Shown here in pieces: positions 8,838 to 18,140 of a stretch of 64,000 nucleotides of DNA. Origin of the DNA: an uncultured Anaerovibrio sp. (GTDB taxonomy: Bacteria; Bacillota; Negativicutes; Selenomonadales; Selenomonadaceae); NCBI GenBank assembly GCA_934203205.1, contig CAKPYV010000006.1, positions 1 through 64,000 on the forward strand. Reading direction: 5' to 3'. Every line of letters starts with the position of its first letter. Within the stretch, counting starts at the first letter, position 1. Both the position numbers and the translations under genes were made by a program. The notes beneath the pieces were generated by a model, which worked only from the letters and a program-made list of their open reading frames with translations, did not search any database and had not been told where the DNA came from.

Positions 8838-11036
8838 TTAATCTTCCTCTGCCATTTCGTCCTTGGCACGCTGAATCAACAAGGTCAGCAGCTTGATACC
8901 TGCCTCCGGAATATTTGTACCAGGGGCAAAGATAGCCACAGCACCGCTCTTGTACAGGAAATCATAATCCTGTACTGGAATAACCCCTCCAATGCAGACC
9001 ATAATATCCTCGCGGCCCAGTTTTGCCAGCTCCTCTACCAGCTGAGGCAGCAATGTATTGTGACCAGCAGCCAAGGAGCTGAAACCTACCATGTGAACAT
9101 CATTATCTACTGCATCCTGAGCAGTTTCCTCTGGAGTCTGGAACAGTGGGCCTACATCAACATCCCAGCCCATATCCGCAAAGGAAGAAGCAATAACCTT
9201 CTGGCCTCTATCATGGCCATCCTGTCCCATCTTGGCTACGAAAATACGAGGCCGACGACCAGTCAGCTCCTCAAATTCATCTGCCATTTCCCGAGCCTTC
9301 TCCAGCTCCGTCTTGTCAGTAAACTCTGAGGAATAAACACCAGAAATAGTATGGATAACAGCCTGGAAACGGCCGGAAACCTTCTCCACCGCATCAGAAA
9401 TCTCACCCAGAGAAGCATGGGCTCTGGCTGCATCTACCGCAGCCTCCAACAGGTTGCCGTTATCTCTGGACTCAGCAGCCTTGGTAATGCCCTCCAGGCA
9501 GCGGCGTACATCATCATCGTTACGCTCTGCTCTCAGTTTTTCCAAGCGCTCAATCTGAGCCTGACGTACAGCAGTGTTATCAATAGCCAGAATCTCCAGA
9601 GGATCCTCTTTATCCAAACGATATTTGTTCAGACCAATAATAGACTCATTGCCGGAGTCAATCTGAGCCTGACGGCGGGCTGCTGCTTCCTCAATACGCA
9701 TCTTAGGCAAACCGCTGGAAATAGCCTTAGCCATACCGCCCAGAGCCTCAACCTCCTGAATATGAGCCCAAGCCCTGCGAATAATCTCATTGGTAAGAGC
9801 CTCCACATAATAGGAACCGCCCCAAGGATCAATAATCTTGCACACACTGGTTTCATCCTGAATGTACAGCTGGGTATTACGAGCAATACGGGCAGAGAAA
9901 TCAGTAGGCAAGGCAATAGCCTCATCCAAGGCGTTGGTATGCAAGGACTGGGTATGTCCCAGGGCGGCACCCATAGCCTCCATCAAAGTTCTGGATACAT
10001 TGTTAAATGGATCCTGAGCTGTCAGGGACCAGCCTGAGGTCTGACAGTGAGTACGGAGAGCCATAGATTTATTGTCCTGAGCCCCAAAGGATTTTACAAT
10101 CTTAGCCCACAGCACACGGGCTGCCCTCATCTTGGCAACCTCCATAAAGTAGTTTTTGCCAATAGCCCAGAAGAAGGACAAGCGCTTGGCAAAGGCATCT
10201 ACAGGCAGACCAGCCTTGATACCTGTGCGGATATACTCCAAACCATCAGCCAGAGTGTAGCCCAACTCAATATCAGCTGTAGCACCAGCCTCCTGCATAT
10301 GATAGCCGGAAATGGAAATACTGTTGAACTTAGGCATATATTTGGTGGTATATTCAAAAATATCACCGATAATACGCATGGACATTTCTGGTGGGTAAAT
10401 ATAAGTATTACGCACCATGAATTCCTTGAGAATATCATTCTGAATAGTACCAGCCATAACTTTTTTGTCTACGCCCTGCTCCTCGCCGGAAAGGATATAG
10501 AAAGCCAGGATAGGCAGTACCGCACCGTTCATGGTCATGGACACAGACATCTGGTCCAAGGGAATACCGCTGAACAGAATACGCATATCCAGAATGGAGT
10601 CAATAGCAACGCCAGCCTTACCTACATCACCCAGCACACGAGGATTATCTGAGTCATAACCTCTATGGGTTGGCAAGTCAAAGGCAATGGACAGACCTTT
10701 CTGACCAGCAGCCAGGTTGCGGCGGTAGAAAGCGTTAGATTCCTCTGCCGTGGAGAAACCTGCATACTGACGAACTGTCCAAGGACGGAATACGTACATG
10801 GTAGAATATGGACCACGGAGACAAGGTGGAATACCGCTGGCAAAGTCCAAATGATTCATATGGTCATATTCATCGTGGTTATATATAGGCTTGATAGGAA
10901 TATGCTCCATGGTTTTGCCTGTCAGCGCATCAAAACCAGCACCTGCTGCAGATTCAAACAGCTTTTGCCAATCCTGTGAGCTGTGGCCGGGAACATCCTT
11001 CAAATTCATATTGCTAAAATCAGGAAAAGCAGCCAT
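8838..11036 (-). CDS. mutB: Methylmalonyl-CoA mutase large (catalytic) subunit
   Basis: The enzyme interconverts succinyl-CoA and (R)-methylmalonyl-CoA by a B12 radical mechanism, the key step of propionate formation from succinate or of its reverse. The 732-residue protein has the TIM-barrel domain with conserved TMNGAVLP, QNDILKE and IDPWGGSYY segments and a C-terminal B12 domain with GQDGHDRG at 604-611, where His608 is the cobalt ligand. It overlaps the mutA stop by one base, so the two subunits are translationally coupled. The full ligand motif marks it as the catalytic member. Confidence 0.96.
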   Translation of the reverse strand: MAAFPDFSNMNLKDVPGHSSQDWQKLFESAAGAGFDALTGKTMEHIPIKPIYNHDEYDHMNHLDFASGIPPCLRGPYSTMYVFRPWTVRQYAGFSTAEESNAFYRRNLAAGQKGLSIAFDLPTHRGYDSDNPRVLGDVGKAGVAIDSILDMRILFSGIPLDQMSVSMTMNGAVLPILAFYILSGEEQGVDKKVMAGTIQNDILKEFMVRNTYIYPPEMSMRIIGDIFEYTTKYMPKFNSISISGYHMQEAGATADIELGYTLADGLEYIRTGIKAGLPVDAFAKRLSFFWAIGKNYFMEVAKMRAARVLWAKIVKSFGAQDNKSMALRTHCQTSGWSLTAQDPFNNVSRTLMEAMGAALGHTQSLHTNALDEAIALPTDFSARIARNTQLYIQDETSVCKIIDPWGGSYYVEALTNEIIRRAWAHIQEVEALGGMAKAISSGLPKMRIEEAAARRQAQIDSGNESIIGLNKYRLDKEDPLEILAIDNTAVRQAQIERLEKLRAERNDDDVRRCLEGITKAAESRDNGNLLEAAVDAARAHASLGEISDAVEKVSGRFQAVIHTISGVYSSEFTDKTELEKAREMADEFEELTGRRPRIFVAKMGQDGHDRGQKVIASSFADMGWDVDVGPLFQTPEETAQDAVDNDVHMVGFSSLAAGHNTLLPQLVEELAKLGREDIMVCIGGVIPVQDYDFLYKSGAVAIFAPGTNIPEAGIKLLTLLIQRAKDEMAEED

Positions 11037-13207
11037 TACTCAATCATCCCCTTCCTCTTCTGCAAAAGCTGCAGGATAGCGTAGCAGTTGGCACGAACAT
11101 TGATGTATTCATCAATTCCTGCTTCCTTATAGGTTTCTGCCAAATCAGCCGGTGCCGCACCAGCCAGGAACACAATCGCATTTGGCAGTACCTCATGAAG
11201 CTTTGGTGCCAAGGCAGGCACAATCTCTGGATAAGTAGCATCTGTAGAACAGATAACAACTGCATCTGCTCCAGATTCACCAGCTGCCTGAGCTGCTTCC
11301 TCTACGGTCTGGAAACCATTGTTGCCCATAACCTGGAAAGCACCTACCTGCAGGAAGCCTGTGGTAAAGTCTGCTCTAGCCTTGTGCTGAGGAATTGGCC
11401 CCATATTGGCCAGGAAGATTTTCACATTATCATTATGAGCTGCCTTATAGTCCTCGGTAACCATGCGGAGAGCTTCATAGCGTTCACTCCAGCGATGAGG
11501 AGCAATAGGTTCCACCGCCTCACTATCAGTATCCTTATTCAATGCCTGACGCACCATAGCTAGGGTAGCACCAGCCTTAAAGGCATCTACAGCCTGACAA
11601 ACAGTACAGCCCTCCTTGCCAATATTCTGCAGGGCATTCTGCTGGAAATCCTTGTCCATATCAGCCTCATAATCGGCAATAGCCTGACTGCGAAGCTTTT
11701 TGTTCACTGCAAAATCCTCTGGTCTTGCATCAAGCCGTTCCTCAGTCATATTAGGATACATATTGCTGCCTACAATGCGGTCACGACGCAGTTCCAGCTT
11801 CTTGAACCGCTGAGCTAAAATGTCTGCAATCTGCTGCTGAGGATATTTTTCCTCCAAAGCTGGAATAATACCACCCTTGCCCTCAACAACTTGGAACTCA
11901 GCCCAGATTTTTTCCTTGATTTCCTTGGTCAGGCTTTCCACCGCCCAGGAACCACCGGCAGGATCTATAGGCTGTAAAAGGCCAAATTCCTCTTGCAGCA
12001 TAATCTGAACATTTCTGGCAATACGGCGGGAGAATTCATCACCCTTGCGAATAGGCTCATCAAAGGTGCCATTTTCAAAGGATTCCAAACCGCCAACTAC
12101 ACCGGAGAACATTTCCGAAGTGTTCCGCAACATATTTACATAAGGATCATACTTGGTCTTGAAAAACAGGGCTGGCTTGCCGTGAATATGAATCCGCTGG
12201 GCCTCCTGACTGCCCCCAAAAGCCTCCACAATCTGAGCCCAGATAGGACGGACAGCTCTCAACTTGGCAATCTGCATAAAGAAGTTGGCTCCCATGGAGA
12301 AGACAAACATGATCTGCTGGGCAGCTTCATCTGCCGTCATGCCTCTTTCCATCATGGCCCGCATATAATCAGTGGCTACAGCAAGACTATAAGCGATTTC
12401 CTGCACATCATTGGCACCGCCACGGCTGAAAACATCACTTCTAATCAAGCAGGTTTTTACCCCTGGGGCATTCTGCTGACACCATTTAGCAGCAGCATAG
12501 GCCTCGTCGTAAAGACTGGAGAGATTCTCTACATTTTTCCCCTTTTCCACCAGTTCAATAACAGGATTTCCCCCGATAACACCCTTTAATGTTGCTGGCT
12601 TAATACCAGAAGACTGAACTGCTGCCATAACCAGAGAAAGCATGGGCAGAGCAGAGGCACCTGTATACATATGCAAAGGATATTTATCCAGCTTCAAATC
12701 AGAAAGCAAGGTATGCATATCATCCAGGGTACTTACACTGCAGCCCTCCTCACCAGGCTTATCTGCCTCATTGGCATCCTGACAGGCCAGAGTAGCCTTG
12801 TCCAAGCGGATATTATAAACCGTGGAACCCTTTTCCTGTTCATGAATCAACAGCTTGTTATTCTCCTGAGGCATGGTCAAATCACAGGACTGGGCAATAC
12901 CCCAAGGGGCCTTGATATAACCATTGGGAGATGCTCCCCGCAGAAAATCATCCATACCGGGGAAGGAATCCTTAGGCAGAATATCTTCTGTGGTGACCCT
13001 GAAATACATAGGGGAAAAGGTGATTCCCTCATAGGTCTTGGTGTACATCTTCTTTTCAAAGGGTGCTCCCTTTAACAGGGCAATACAGGCATCCTTCCAC
13101 TCTTCGTAGGTAGGCGGCGCAAACTCATCCAAAGGAACATCAGGAAAAACAGTCTGCTGTTCTGCTTTTTTCAGAATGGCCTGAAGATCCATTTCTCCTT
13201 CACTCAT
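11036..13207 (-). CDS. mutA: Methylmalonyl-CoA mutase small subunit
   Basis: This is the partner subunit of MutB (723 residues from the start at 13207). It has a degenerate barrel with IDPAGGSWAVE and a C-terminal domain of flavodoxin-like type in which the DxHxxG cobalt-ligand motif is absent (GPIPQHKARADF in its place), as is normal for the small subunit. AGGAGG lies seven bases before the chosen ATG. An in-frame upstream ATG at 13273 would place the coding region inside the leader terminator and is rejected. The gene follows a cobalamin riboswitch and heads mutA-mutB-meaB. Confidence 0.95.
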   Translation of the reverse strand: MSEGEMDLQAILKKAEQQTVFPDVPLDEFAPPTYEEWKDACIALLKGAPFEKKMYTKTYEGITFSPMYFRVTTEDILPKDSFPGMDDFLRGASPNGYIKAPWGIAQSCDLTMPQENNKLLIHEQEKGSTVYNIRLDKATLACQDANEADKPGEEGCSVSTLDDMHTLLSDLKLDKYPLHMYTGASALPMLSLVMAAVQSSGIKPATLKGVIGGNPVIELVEKGKNVENLSSLYDEAYAAAKWCQQNAPGVKTCLIRSDVFSRGGANDVQEIAYSLAVATDYMRAMMERGMTADEAAQQIMFVFSMGANFFMQIAKLRAVRPIWAQIVEAFGGSQEAQRIHIHGKPALFFKTKYDPYVNMLRNTSEMFSGVVGGLESFENGTFDEPIRKGDEFSRRIARNVQIMLQEEFGLLQPIDPAGGSWAVESLTKEIKEKIWAEFQVVEGKGGIIPALEEKYPQQQIADILAQRFKKLELRRDRIVGSNMYPNMTEERLDARPEDFAVNKKLRSQAIADYEADMDKDFQQNALQNIGKEGCTVCQAVDAFKAGATLAMVRQALNKDTDSEAVEPIAPHRWSERYEALRMVTEDYKAAHNDNVKIFLANMGPIPQHKARADFTTGFLQVGAFQVMGNNGFQTVEEAAQAAGESGADAVVICSTDATYPEIVPALAPKLHEVLPNAIVFLAGAAPADLAETYKEAGIDEYINVRANCYAILQLLQKRKGMIE

Positions 13208-13224
13208 ACAACAACCTCCTTCAA

Positions 13225-13262
13225 CTAAAAAATCCATCTGCCAGAATGTGCAGACGGATTGC
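13225..13262 (-). terminator. Leader terminator of the mutA riboswitch
   Basis: Minus-strand arms AATCCGTCTGC (13250-13260) and GCAGATGGATT (13231-13241, one G-U) are followed by a run of T, only about 18 bases before the mutA start. A terminator between aptamer and start codon is the expected expression platform of a transcriptional riboswitch. Confidence 0.85.
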
Positions 13263-13273
13263 GTAAAATCCAT
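13254..13273 (-). promoter_or_regulatory. Antiterminator hairpin of the mutA leader
   Basis: Minus-strand ATGGATT (13267-13273) can pair with AATCCGT (13254-13260) across a six-base loop. AATCCGT is the 5' part of the terminator stem, and ATGGATT also occurs as the 3' part of that stem. The two hairpins therefore exclude each other, as in classic attenuators. Which state B12 binding favours cannot be read from the sequence. Confidence 0.7.
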
Positions 13274-13340
13274 CCCCTACCCATCGCTCGCAGGTCCAAG
13301 CAATAAATTTGTACAACCAAATATTGCTAACGGTGACGAT

Positions 13341-13500
13341 AAAACAGGCAGTTCTCCTGACTTGGCCTCATTGCTCCACACGCCTTCCCAGGGATGCTTC
13401 CCCAGTGACATAATTGTGCTTCGCTCTTCCTTACAGTGGCGGGACCGTTCCGGCTTATACCGGATTCTCTATTAAGTCTGATACACAGACACCTGTCCTT
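13341..13500 (-). promoter_or_regulatory. Cobalamin (B12) riboswitch aptamer
   Basis: Read on the minus strand, the region contains the B12-box core GCCACTG (complement of 13434-13440), preceded by CCGGAACGGTCCC and the AATCCGGT stem, and ends with AGTCAGGAGAACTGCCTGTT. These are the hallmark conserved blocks of the cobalamin riboswitch in the right order. It lies between a strong promoter and the mutA start. A further hairpin (about 13290-13327, AGCAATA/TATTGCT) separates aptamer and antiterminator. Confidence 0.95.
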
Positions 13501-13518
13501 AACTATGAAACTAACTAT

Positions 13519-13547
13519 ATTTTACAGCTATAATGTATTATTGTCAA
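13519..13547 (-). promoter_or_regulatory. Promoter of mutA-mutB-meaB
   Basis: Minus-strand TTGACA (13542-13547), exactly 17 bases, and TAAAAT (13519-13524). The predicted transcript starts near 13512, just before the riboswitch. The AT-rich stretch 13548-13686 beyond it holds nothing else recognisable. Confidence 0.8.
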
Positions 13548-13687
13548 TTACTTTATCCTATCATTAGACAAATTATTACATTATTTATTATTGTTATAGA
13601 TTCTATGTTTATACGTTATAATATCCTTGAAGATGTTTCCCATATTTATAAATAACATAATGCTATGCCAATAACAAAATTGTATAA

Positions 13688-13722
13688 AAAAGCTATCACC
13701 ATTCTGAAAAGATGATAGCTTT
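13688..13722 (-). terminator. Intrinsic terminator after the L,D-transpeptidase gene
   Basis: Ten-base arms AAAGCTATCA (13689-13698) and TGATAGCTTT (13713-13722), followed on the minus strand by TTTTTTATA. It lies 16 bases beyond the stop of the gene at 13738. Confidence 0.85.
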
Positions 13723-13737
13723 AAAGCATATAAAATT

Positions 13738-14346
13738 TTAATCCTCGGTAATTACCACATTAACCCCGATACCCCCATTATACTGGCAGATGATTTCCTT
13801 TAGCTCTGCCACATCCTGATTGTACATACGGATACAGCCCTCGGAAGCATTGGTGCCAATACTGTTAGGATCATGGGTGCCATGAATACCTATACCATCC
13901 CAGCCTGTGTTGAGAGAGATAAACCAAGGTCCATAGGCGCCAGCAATTTCTCCATTGCCATCCCCAAAGTCATGGGTCCAATTGCCAGCATAATAAACAT
14001 CCTCCACCACAAAAGGAATGGTGGCAGAAGGAACCCAGTTTCCTGCCCCAGGAATGGAATACTCCATATAGCCCCAGCTAATAGGTGTACGATGATCCCC
14101 CGGACGCTCCTTATCCCCAGAATTCATGGCTGTGGCAATAGGATATACCCTTATAGGCTGGTCATTGCCCTTCTCAAACAGCTCCAAGGTATGAGGCAGC
14201 TTGTGAATATGGATTCTATACTGCTGACTACCAAAATCCGTAGAAGGCCAAGCCGCCAATGCCCTGCTGGCTGGCATTAGTGCCATCCCTACAAACAACA
14301 CAAAAACAAAGGCATATGCCATTACACGATAACATATTCTACGCAT
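13738..14346 (-). CDS. Secreted L,D-transpeptidase (YkuD domain)
   Basis: This 202-residue protein has an N-terminal signal peptide (basic MRRICYR, hydrophobic core, cut probably after ASRALA near residue 31) and a YkuD catalytic domain ending in the IHGTHD...SEGCIRM motif, where His and Cys are the active residues. Such enzymes cross-link peptidoglycan 3-3 or attach proteins to it, outside the membrane. The ATG at 14346 is preferred; a GTG three codons upstream (14355) sits only two bases from the AGGAAAGG site. It is followed by its own terminator and preceded by scpB in the same direction. Confidence 0.88.
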   Translation of the reverse strand: MRRICYRVMAYAFVFVLFVGMALMPASRALAAWPSTDFGSQQYRIHIHKLPHTLELFEKGNDQPIRVYPIATAMNSGDKERPGDHRTPISWGYMEYSIPGAGNWVPSATIPFVVEDVYYAGNWTHDFGDGNGEIAGAYGPWFISLNTGWDGIGIHGTHDPNSIGTNASEGCIRMYNQDVAELKEIICQYNGGIGVNVVITED

Positions 14347-14406
14347 TTCAGTCACAACCTTTCCTGTCTAATCTCTCCACCGCCGAATTCTGCCATAACC
14401 TCACCA

Positions 14407-14964
14407 TCATTCTGACTGTTCCTGAAACAATATCATCTGCTCCTGAGTAAGAGAGTTTGTATCCGGTGCCGGCAGCTCCGGCAAATCCCCCAAATCCTTT
14501 AGTCCGAAACACTGAAGAAAGGTATCTGTTGTACCATAGAGAATCGGCCGGCCAATGGTATCCTTACGGCCCAGCTCTTTAATAAGCTCCATTTCCAAAA
14601 GCCGGGACATAATCTTCTCAATGCGAACCCCCCGAATATGCTCTATTTCCTGTTTGGTAATAGGCTGTTTAAAGGCAACAATCGATAGGGTTTCCATAGC
14701 TGCCTGAGACAAATGCTTGTCCCGCTCCTCCCCCAAGCGCTGTACATAGTCATAATAATCCATATTAGTAGCCAATTGCCAGCCACCAGCTATCTGCTGC
14801 AGCTGCAATCCGCTGTGACGCTCCAACAGCTCCTGACGATAATTATCCAGCAGCTGCTCCAGCCTTGGACCATCAATTTGGAGAATTTCCAGCAAGGCGC
14901 CGTTACTTACAGGCTCGCCACTAGCAAAAAGCACTGCCTCCAAAGCTCCCATCAGCCTATCCAT
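14407..14964 (-). CDS. scpB: Segregation and condensation protein ScpB
   Basis: ScpB joins ScpA and Smc in the condensin-like complex that organises the chromosome. The protein (185 residues from 14964) has the two winged-helix domains and the conserved TLSIVAFKQPITKQEIEHIRG stretch near residues 90-110, family length. GGGAGG lies six bases before the chosen ATG; the upstream in-frame ATG at 15009 lies deep inside scpA. The reading frame overlaps the end of scpA by eight bases, so the two are translationally coupled. Confidence 0.94.
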   Translation of the reverse strand: MDRLMGALEAVLFASGEPVSNGALLEILQIDGPRLEQLLDNYRQELLERHSGLQLQQIAGGWQLATNMDYYDYVQRLGEERDKHLSQAAMETLSIVAFKQPITKQEIEHIRGVRIEKIMSRLLEMELIKELGRKDTIGRPILYGTTDTFLQCFGLKDLGDLPELPAPDTNSLTQEQMILFQEQSE

Positions 14965-15739
14965 GCTGTACCTCCCTCTCCATGACTTCCTCTGGCTCCG
15001 GCTCTCCATGTGCAGAGGCTTTATCTCCTACATGAACCGCAATTTCTATTTCCCCATACTGATTCTGCTGATAAACAGAAATAGTTTTCAGCTTTATCAG
15101 CTCCAGCACCGCCAAAAAAGTAGCAATCAGCTCACTGCGGCTATGACCGCTAAAGACAGCAAAAAAGTTCATTTTGCCGTCCTGCTGATGCAACTTGGAA
15201 ATCAGCTCCTCCATTTTTTCTTCTATGGTATATTCCTCATGGGACACCAATACTGGCGGCAGCTTCAGCTCCTGCCTTACGGCAATAACATTGGCAAAGG
15301 CCTCCACCAGCTCATGGAGGGACAACTGTCTAGGAGCCAAATGCCTAACCGGTATATCCATAGGCTCTCTGGTGAGACACCGTCCCTGAACCTGCTGCAT
15401 TTCCTCCATAACATTGCTGACTTCCTTGAATCTCTTATACTCCAAGATTCTTTCAATCAGCTCCTGACGAGGATCTGCCTCCTCCTCATCCTCCTGGGAC
15501 TTAGGAGGCCGAGGCAGCAGCATACGGGATTTTATCTGCACCAAAGTAGCCGCCATGATAATAAATTCACTGGTTATCTCAATATTAAAACTGCGATACC
15601 TATCCAGATACTCTATATACTGCTCCGTAAGAGAAGCAATGGGGATATCATAAATATCTATTTTATTCTTGTCAATCAGGTGCATCAGAAGCTCCATAGG
15701 CCCCTGAAAACACTCCAGATTGATGGAATACTGTTCCAT
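14957..15739 (-). CDS. scpA: Segregation and condensation protein ScpA
   Basis: ScpA is the kleisin that links Smc heads. The 260-residue protein has the typical N-terminus FQGPMELLMHLIDKNKIDIYDIPI, the central KSRMLLP segment and a C-terminal winged helix with VTFLAVLELIK-like sequence (ATFLAVLELIKL). It starts nine bases after trpS and overlaps scpB. The ribosome site is weak, which fits coupling to trpS translation. Confidence 0.95.
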   Translation of the reverse strand: MEQYSINLECFQGPMELLMHLIDKNKIDIYDIPIASLTEQYIEYLDRYRSFNIEITSEFIIMAATLVQIKSRMLLPRPPKSQEDEEEADPRQELIERILEYKRFKEVSNVMEEMQQVQGRCLTREPMDIPVRHLAPRQLSLHELVEAFANVIAVRQELKLPPVLVSHEEYTIEEKMEELISKLHQQDGKMNFFAVFSGHSRSELIATFLAVLELIKLKTISVYQQNQYGEIEIAVHVGDKASAHGEPEPEEVMEREVQHG

Positions 15740-15747
15740 TTTTCTAT

Positions 15748-16836
15748 TTAGCCCCGATACTTGGCAGCCTGAGCCTCAATCAAATCCTTGTCAGCAAAAT
15801 AGTTAATCTGCATAGCATTCTTAACATCCTGCAGAGTTGCCTCAGCCACCTCTCTAGCCTTGTCACTACCAGCCTTGAGAATATCATATACAGCAGCAAT
15901 ATCCTTCTCGTACTCACGACGACGGGCACGAATAGGCTCCAGCTCAGCCTGTACAATGCTGTTCAGGAAACGCTTAATCTTTACATCCCCCAAACCGCCA
16001 CGGGTATAATGCTCCTTCAATTCATCCAGATTCTTGTACTCTGGCAGATACTTGGCAAAATCCTCTGGCTTGCTGAAAGCCTCCAGATAGGTAAATACAG
16101 TATTACCCTCCAGATGACCTGGATCAGATATCTTGATATGTGTAGGATCTGTATACATATTCATAATCTTCTGCTGAGCAGTCTTTTCATCATCAGAAAG
16201 ATAAATACAATTGCCCAGAGACTTACTCATCTTGGCCTTGCCATCCGTACCTGGAAGACGACGACAAATATCATTGTCTGGCAGCATAATATCAGGCTCC
16301 ACCAAGGCATCAGTATTATAGATACGGTTAAAACTGCGTACAATCTCCTTGGTCTGCTCCAGCATAGGCAGCTGATCCTCACCTACTGGCACAAGGGTAG
16401 CCTTGAAAGCCGTAATATCTGCCGCCTGACTGATAGGATAGCAGAAGAAACCTACTGGAATACTGCCACCAAAGCCACGCATCTGAATCTCAGATTTTAC
16501 GGTAGGATTACGCTGAACACGGGAAACAGTAACCAAATTCATGTAGTAGAAGCTCAGCTCTGTCAGCTGTGGCACCATAGACTGAATGAACAGGGTGGAT
16601 TTTGCTGGATCCAATCCTACAGAAAGATAGTCCAAAGCTACCTCGATAATGTTCTGACGAACCTTCTCTGGATTGTCAAAATTATCCGTCAAAGCCTGTG
16701 CATCAGCAATCATGATATAAATATCATCAAACTCGCCGGAGTTCTGCAGCTCAACCCTCCGCTTCAAAGAACCTACATAATGTCCCATATGAAGCTTGCC
16801 TGTTGGTCTGTCACCTGTTAAAATAATCTTTTTCAT
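15748..16836 (-). CDS. trpS: Tryptophan--tRNA ligase
   Basis: TrpS charges tRNA-Trp. The 362-residue class I synthetase shows the HIGH-type motif HMGH at 16-19 within TGDRPTGKLHMGHYVG and KMSKSLGN as the second signature. It is somewhat longer than the common ~330-residue form. AGGAGG (GGGGAGG) lies before the ATG. The 77-base gap upstream contains no T-box leader, so the gene is probably read from an upstream promoter. scpA follows after eight bases. Confidence 0.95.
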   Translation of the reverse strand: MKKIILTGDRPTGKLHMGHYVGSLKRRVELQNSGEFDDIYIMIADAQALTDNFDNPEKVRQNIIEVALDYLSVGLDPAKSTLFIQSMVPQLTELSFYYMNLVTVSRVQRNPTVKSEIQMRGFGGSIPVGFFCYPISQAADITAFKATLVPVGEDQLPMLEQTKEIVRSFNRIYNTDALVEPDIMLPDNDICRRLPGTDGKAKMSKSLGNCIYLSDDEKTAQQKIMNMYTDPTHIKISDPGHLEGNTVFTYLEAFSKPEDFAKYLPEYKNLDELKEHYTRGGLGDVKIKRFLNSIVQAELEPIRARRREYEKDIAAVYDILKAGSDKAREVAEATLQDVKNAMQINYFADKDLIEAQAAKYRG

Positions 16837-16913
16837 CTTGCGAAAATCCTCCCCATCTGTAGTCTGCTATAGCTTCCTTTATACTATCGACAAATGGCCC
16901 AGACTAGCCATTT

Positions 16914-17537
16914 TTAAATTATAACCCCTATAATCAGATTAAATACACTTAACACCAGTCTTTGCAATGGTATCAAAATCATGGTCAAAAACGGTGTCAT
17001 CATCAAAAATATTAAAATTATAAAGCTGTACCGCTCCAAGGACATCAGCTTATAGGCCAGCCTCCCCGGCAGCAGCACCATCAATACTTTGGAACCATCC
17101 AAAGGTGGCAATGGCAGCATATTGAAAATGGCAAAGTTAATATTAAACAGTACCATCATGGACAATACCAGCCGTACTCCCTCAGAAAACATCCCCAGCT
17201 TAAACAGTACCGCCATGGCCAGCAAGGAAATAAAGGCCACCAGCAGATTAGCTACTGGGCCTGCCAATGCCACCAGCAGCTCCCCCTGTCGCCAATTACG
17301 GAAATTTCTGGCATTGATCATTACAGGCTTGGCCCAGCCAAAGCGGACTACCAACAACATAATCAATCCTATGGGATCTATATGAGCCATTGGATTCAGG
17401 GTAAGCCGCCCTGTCATTCTAGGGGTAAAGTCACCCATAACATCTGCTGCCTTGGCATGGGCATATTCATGTATTACCAAAGCAATAATCAAGCCCGGCA
17501 GACCTGCTATAAGCCCTGTTAGGCTAAAATCAAACAT
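16914..17537 (-). CDS. Site-2-protease-like membrane metalloprotease (M50, YwhC type)
   Basis: This 207-residue integral membrane protein has an N-terminal transmembrane helix bearing HEYAH (His23, Glu24, His27) and later the NMLPLPPLDGSK motif near residues 140-150, which supplies the third zinc ligand of the M50 family. About five hydrophobic segments are visible. Small members of this family act as intramembrane proteases of unknown substrate and are often found next to trpS and scpA in Firmicutes, as here. Confidence 0.88.
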   Translation of the reverse strand: MFDFSLTGLIAGLPGLIIALVIHEYAHAKAADVMGDFTPRMTGRLTLNPMAHIDPIGLIMLLVVRFGWAKPVMINARNFRNWRQGELLVALAGPVANLLVAFISLLAMAVLFKLGMFSEGVRLVLSMMVLFNINFAIFNMLPLPPLDGSKVLMVLLPGRLAYKLMSLERYSFIILIFLMMTPFLTMILIPLQRLVLSVFNLIIGVII

Positions 17538-17597
17538 AAAACCCTCCTGTCATTTCCAGACCAACCATATACCGCTGAACCCAGTCTGGATTTCTGC

Positions 17598-18140
17598 TTA
17601 TTTCTGCAGCTCTCTATAAAGCAAAATCGCAACTATAGACTTGGCATCACAAATTTCTCCAGATTTTACCTTTGCCATAGCTTCATCCATAGTCAGCAGG
17701 ACCACATTGATAAATTCATCCTCATCAGTATGCTGCTTGCCCGGGGTCAAACCATCTGCTGCATAAACATAGATAAACTCATTGGAAAAGCCCACCGTTG
17801 TAGCCAACTTAGTAAGGAAATGATACTTATCTGCCTCATAGCCGGTTTCCTCAGACAGCTCCCGCTTAGCGCACACCAAAGGCTCCTCGTCCACAGCATC
17901 CAGCTTGCCTGCTGGAATTTCCAAGGTGACCTGCTGAATAGGGTAACGATATTGACGGACAAAAATCATCCGTCCATCTGGCAGCACCGGCAAAACAGCA
18001 GCTGCGCCGGGATGCTTTATCCATTCCCGCACAGATTTATTGCCATTAGGCAGCTCCACATAATCTCTTTTTACATGCAGCAAAGTGCCATCAAAAATAT
18101 CCTCACTGCTTAACTTTTTTTCAATCAAATCTTCATCCAT
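17598..18140 (-). CDS. NUDIX hydrolase, ADP-ribose pyrophosphatase type
   Basis: The protein (180 residues from 18140) has the NUDIX box as AGKLDAVDEEP followed by AKRELSEETGYE, near residues 80-110, and resembles the NudF/YqkG group that hydrolyses ADP-ribose to AMP and ribose-5-phosphate. An AGGAG site ten bases upstream supports this ATG; the reading frame overlaps the end of recN by eight bases. The exact substrate cannot be read from the sequence. Confidence 0.88.
   Translation of the reverse strand: MDEDLIEKKLSSEDIFDGTLLHVKRDYVELPNGNKSVREWIKHPGAAAVLPVLPDGRMIFVRQYRYPIQQVTLEIPAGKLDAVDEEPLVCAKRELSEETGYEADKYHFLTKLATTVGFSNEFIYVYAADGLTPGKQHTDEDEFINVVLLTMDEAMAKVKSGEICDAKSIVAILLYRELQK

Noticed and set aside
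13208..13273. Longer mutA start at 13273
   Set aside because: It would put the terminator and antiterminator inside the coding region; the ATG at 13207 has an AGGAGG site at good spacing.
15748..16913. T-box leader for trpS, and likewise for ilvD at 38142-38405
   Set aside because: Neither the T-box core (AGGGTGGnACCGCG type) nor room for the stems is present.
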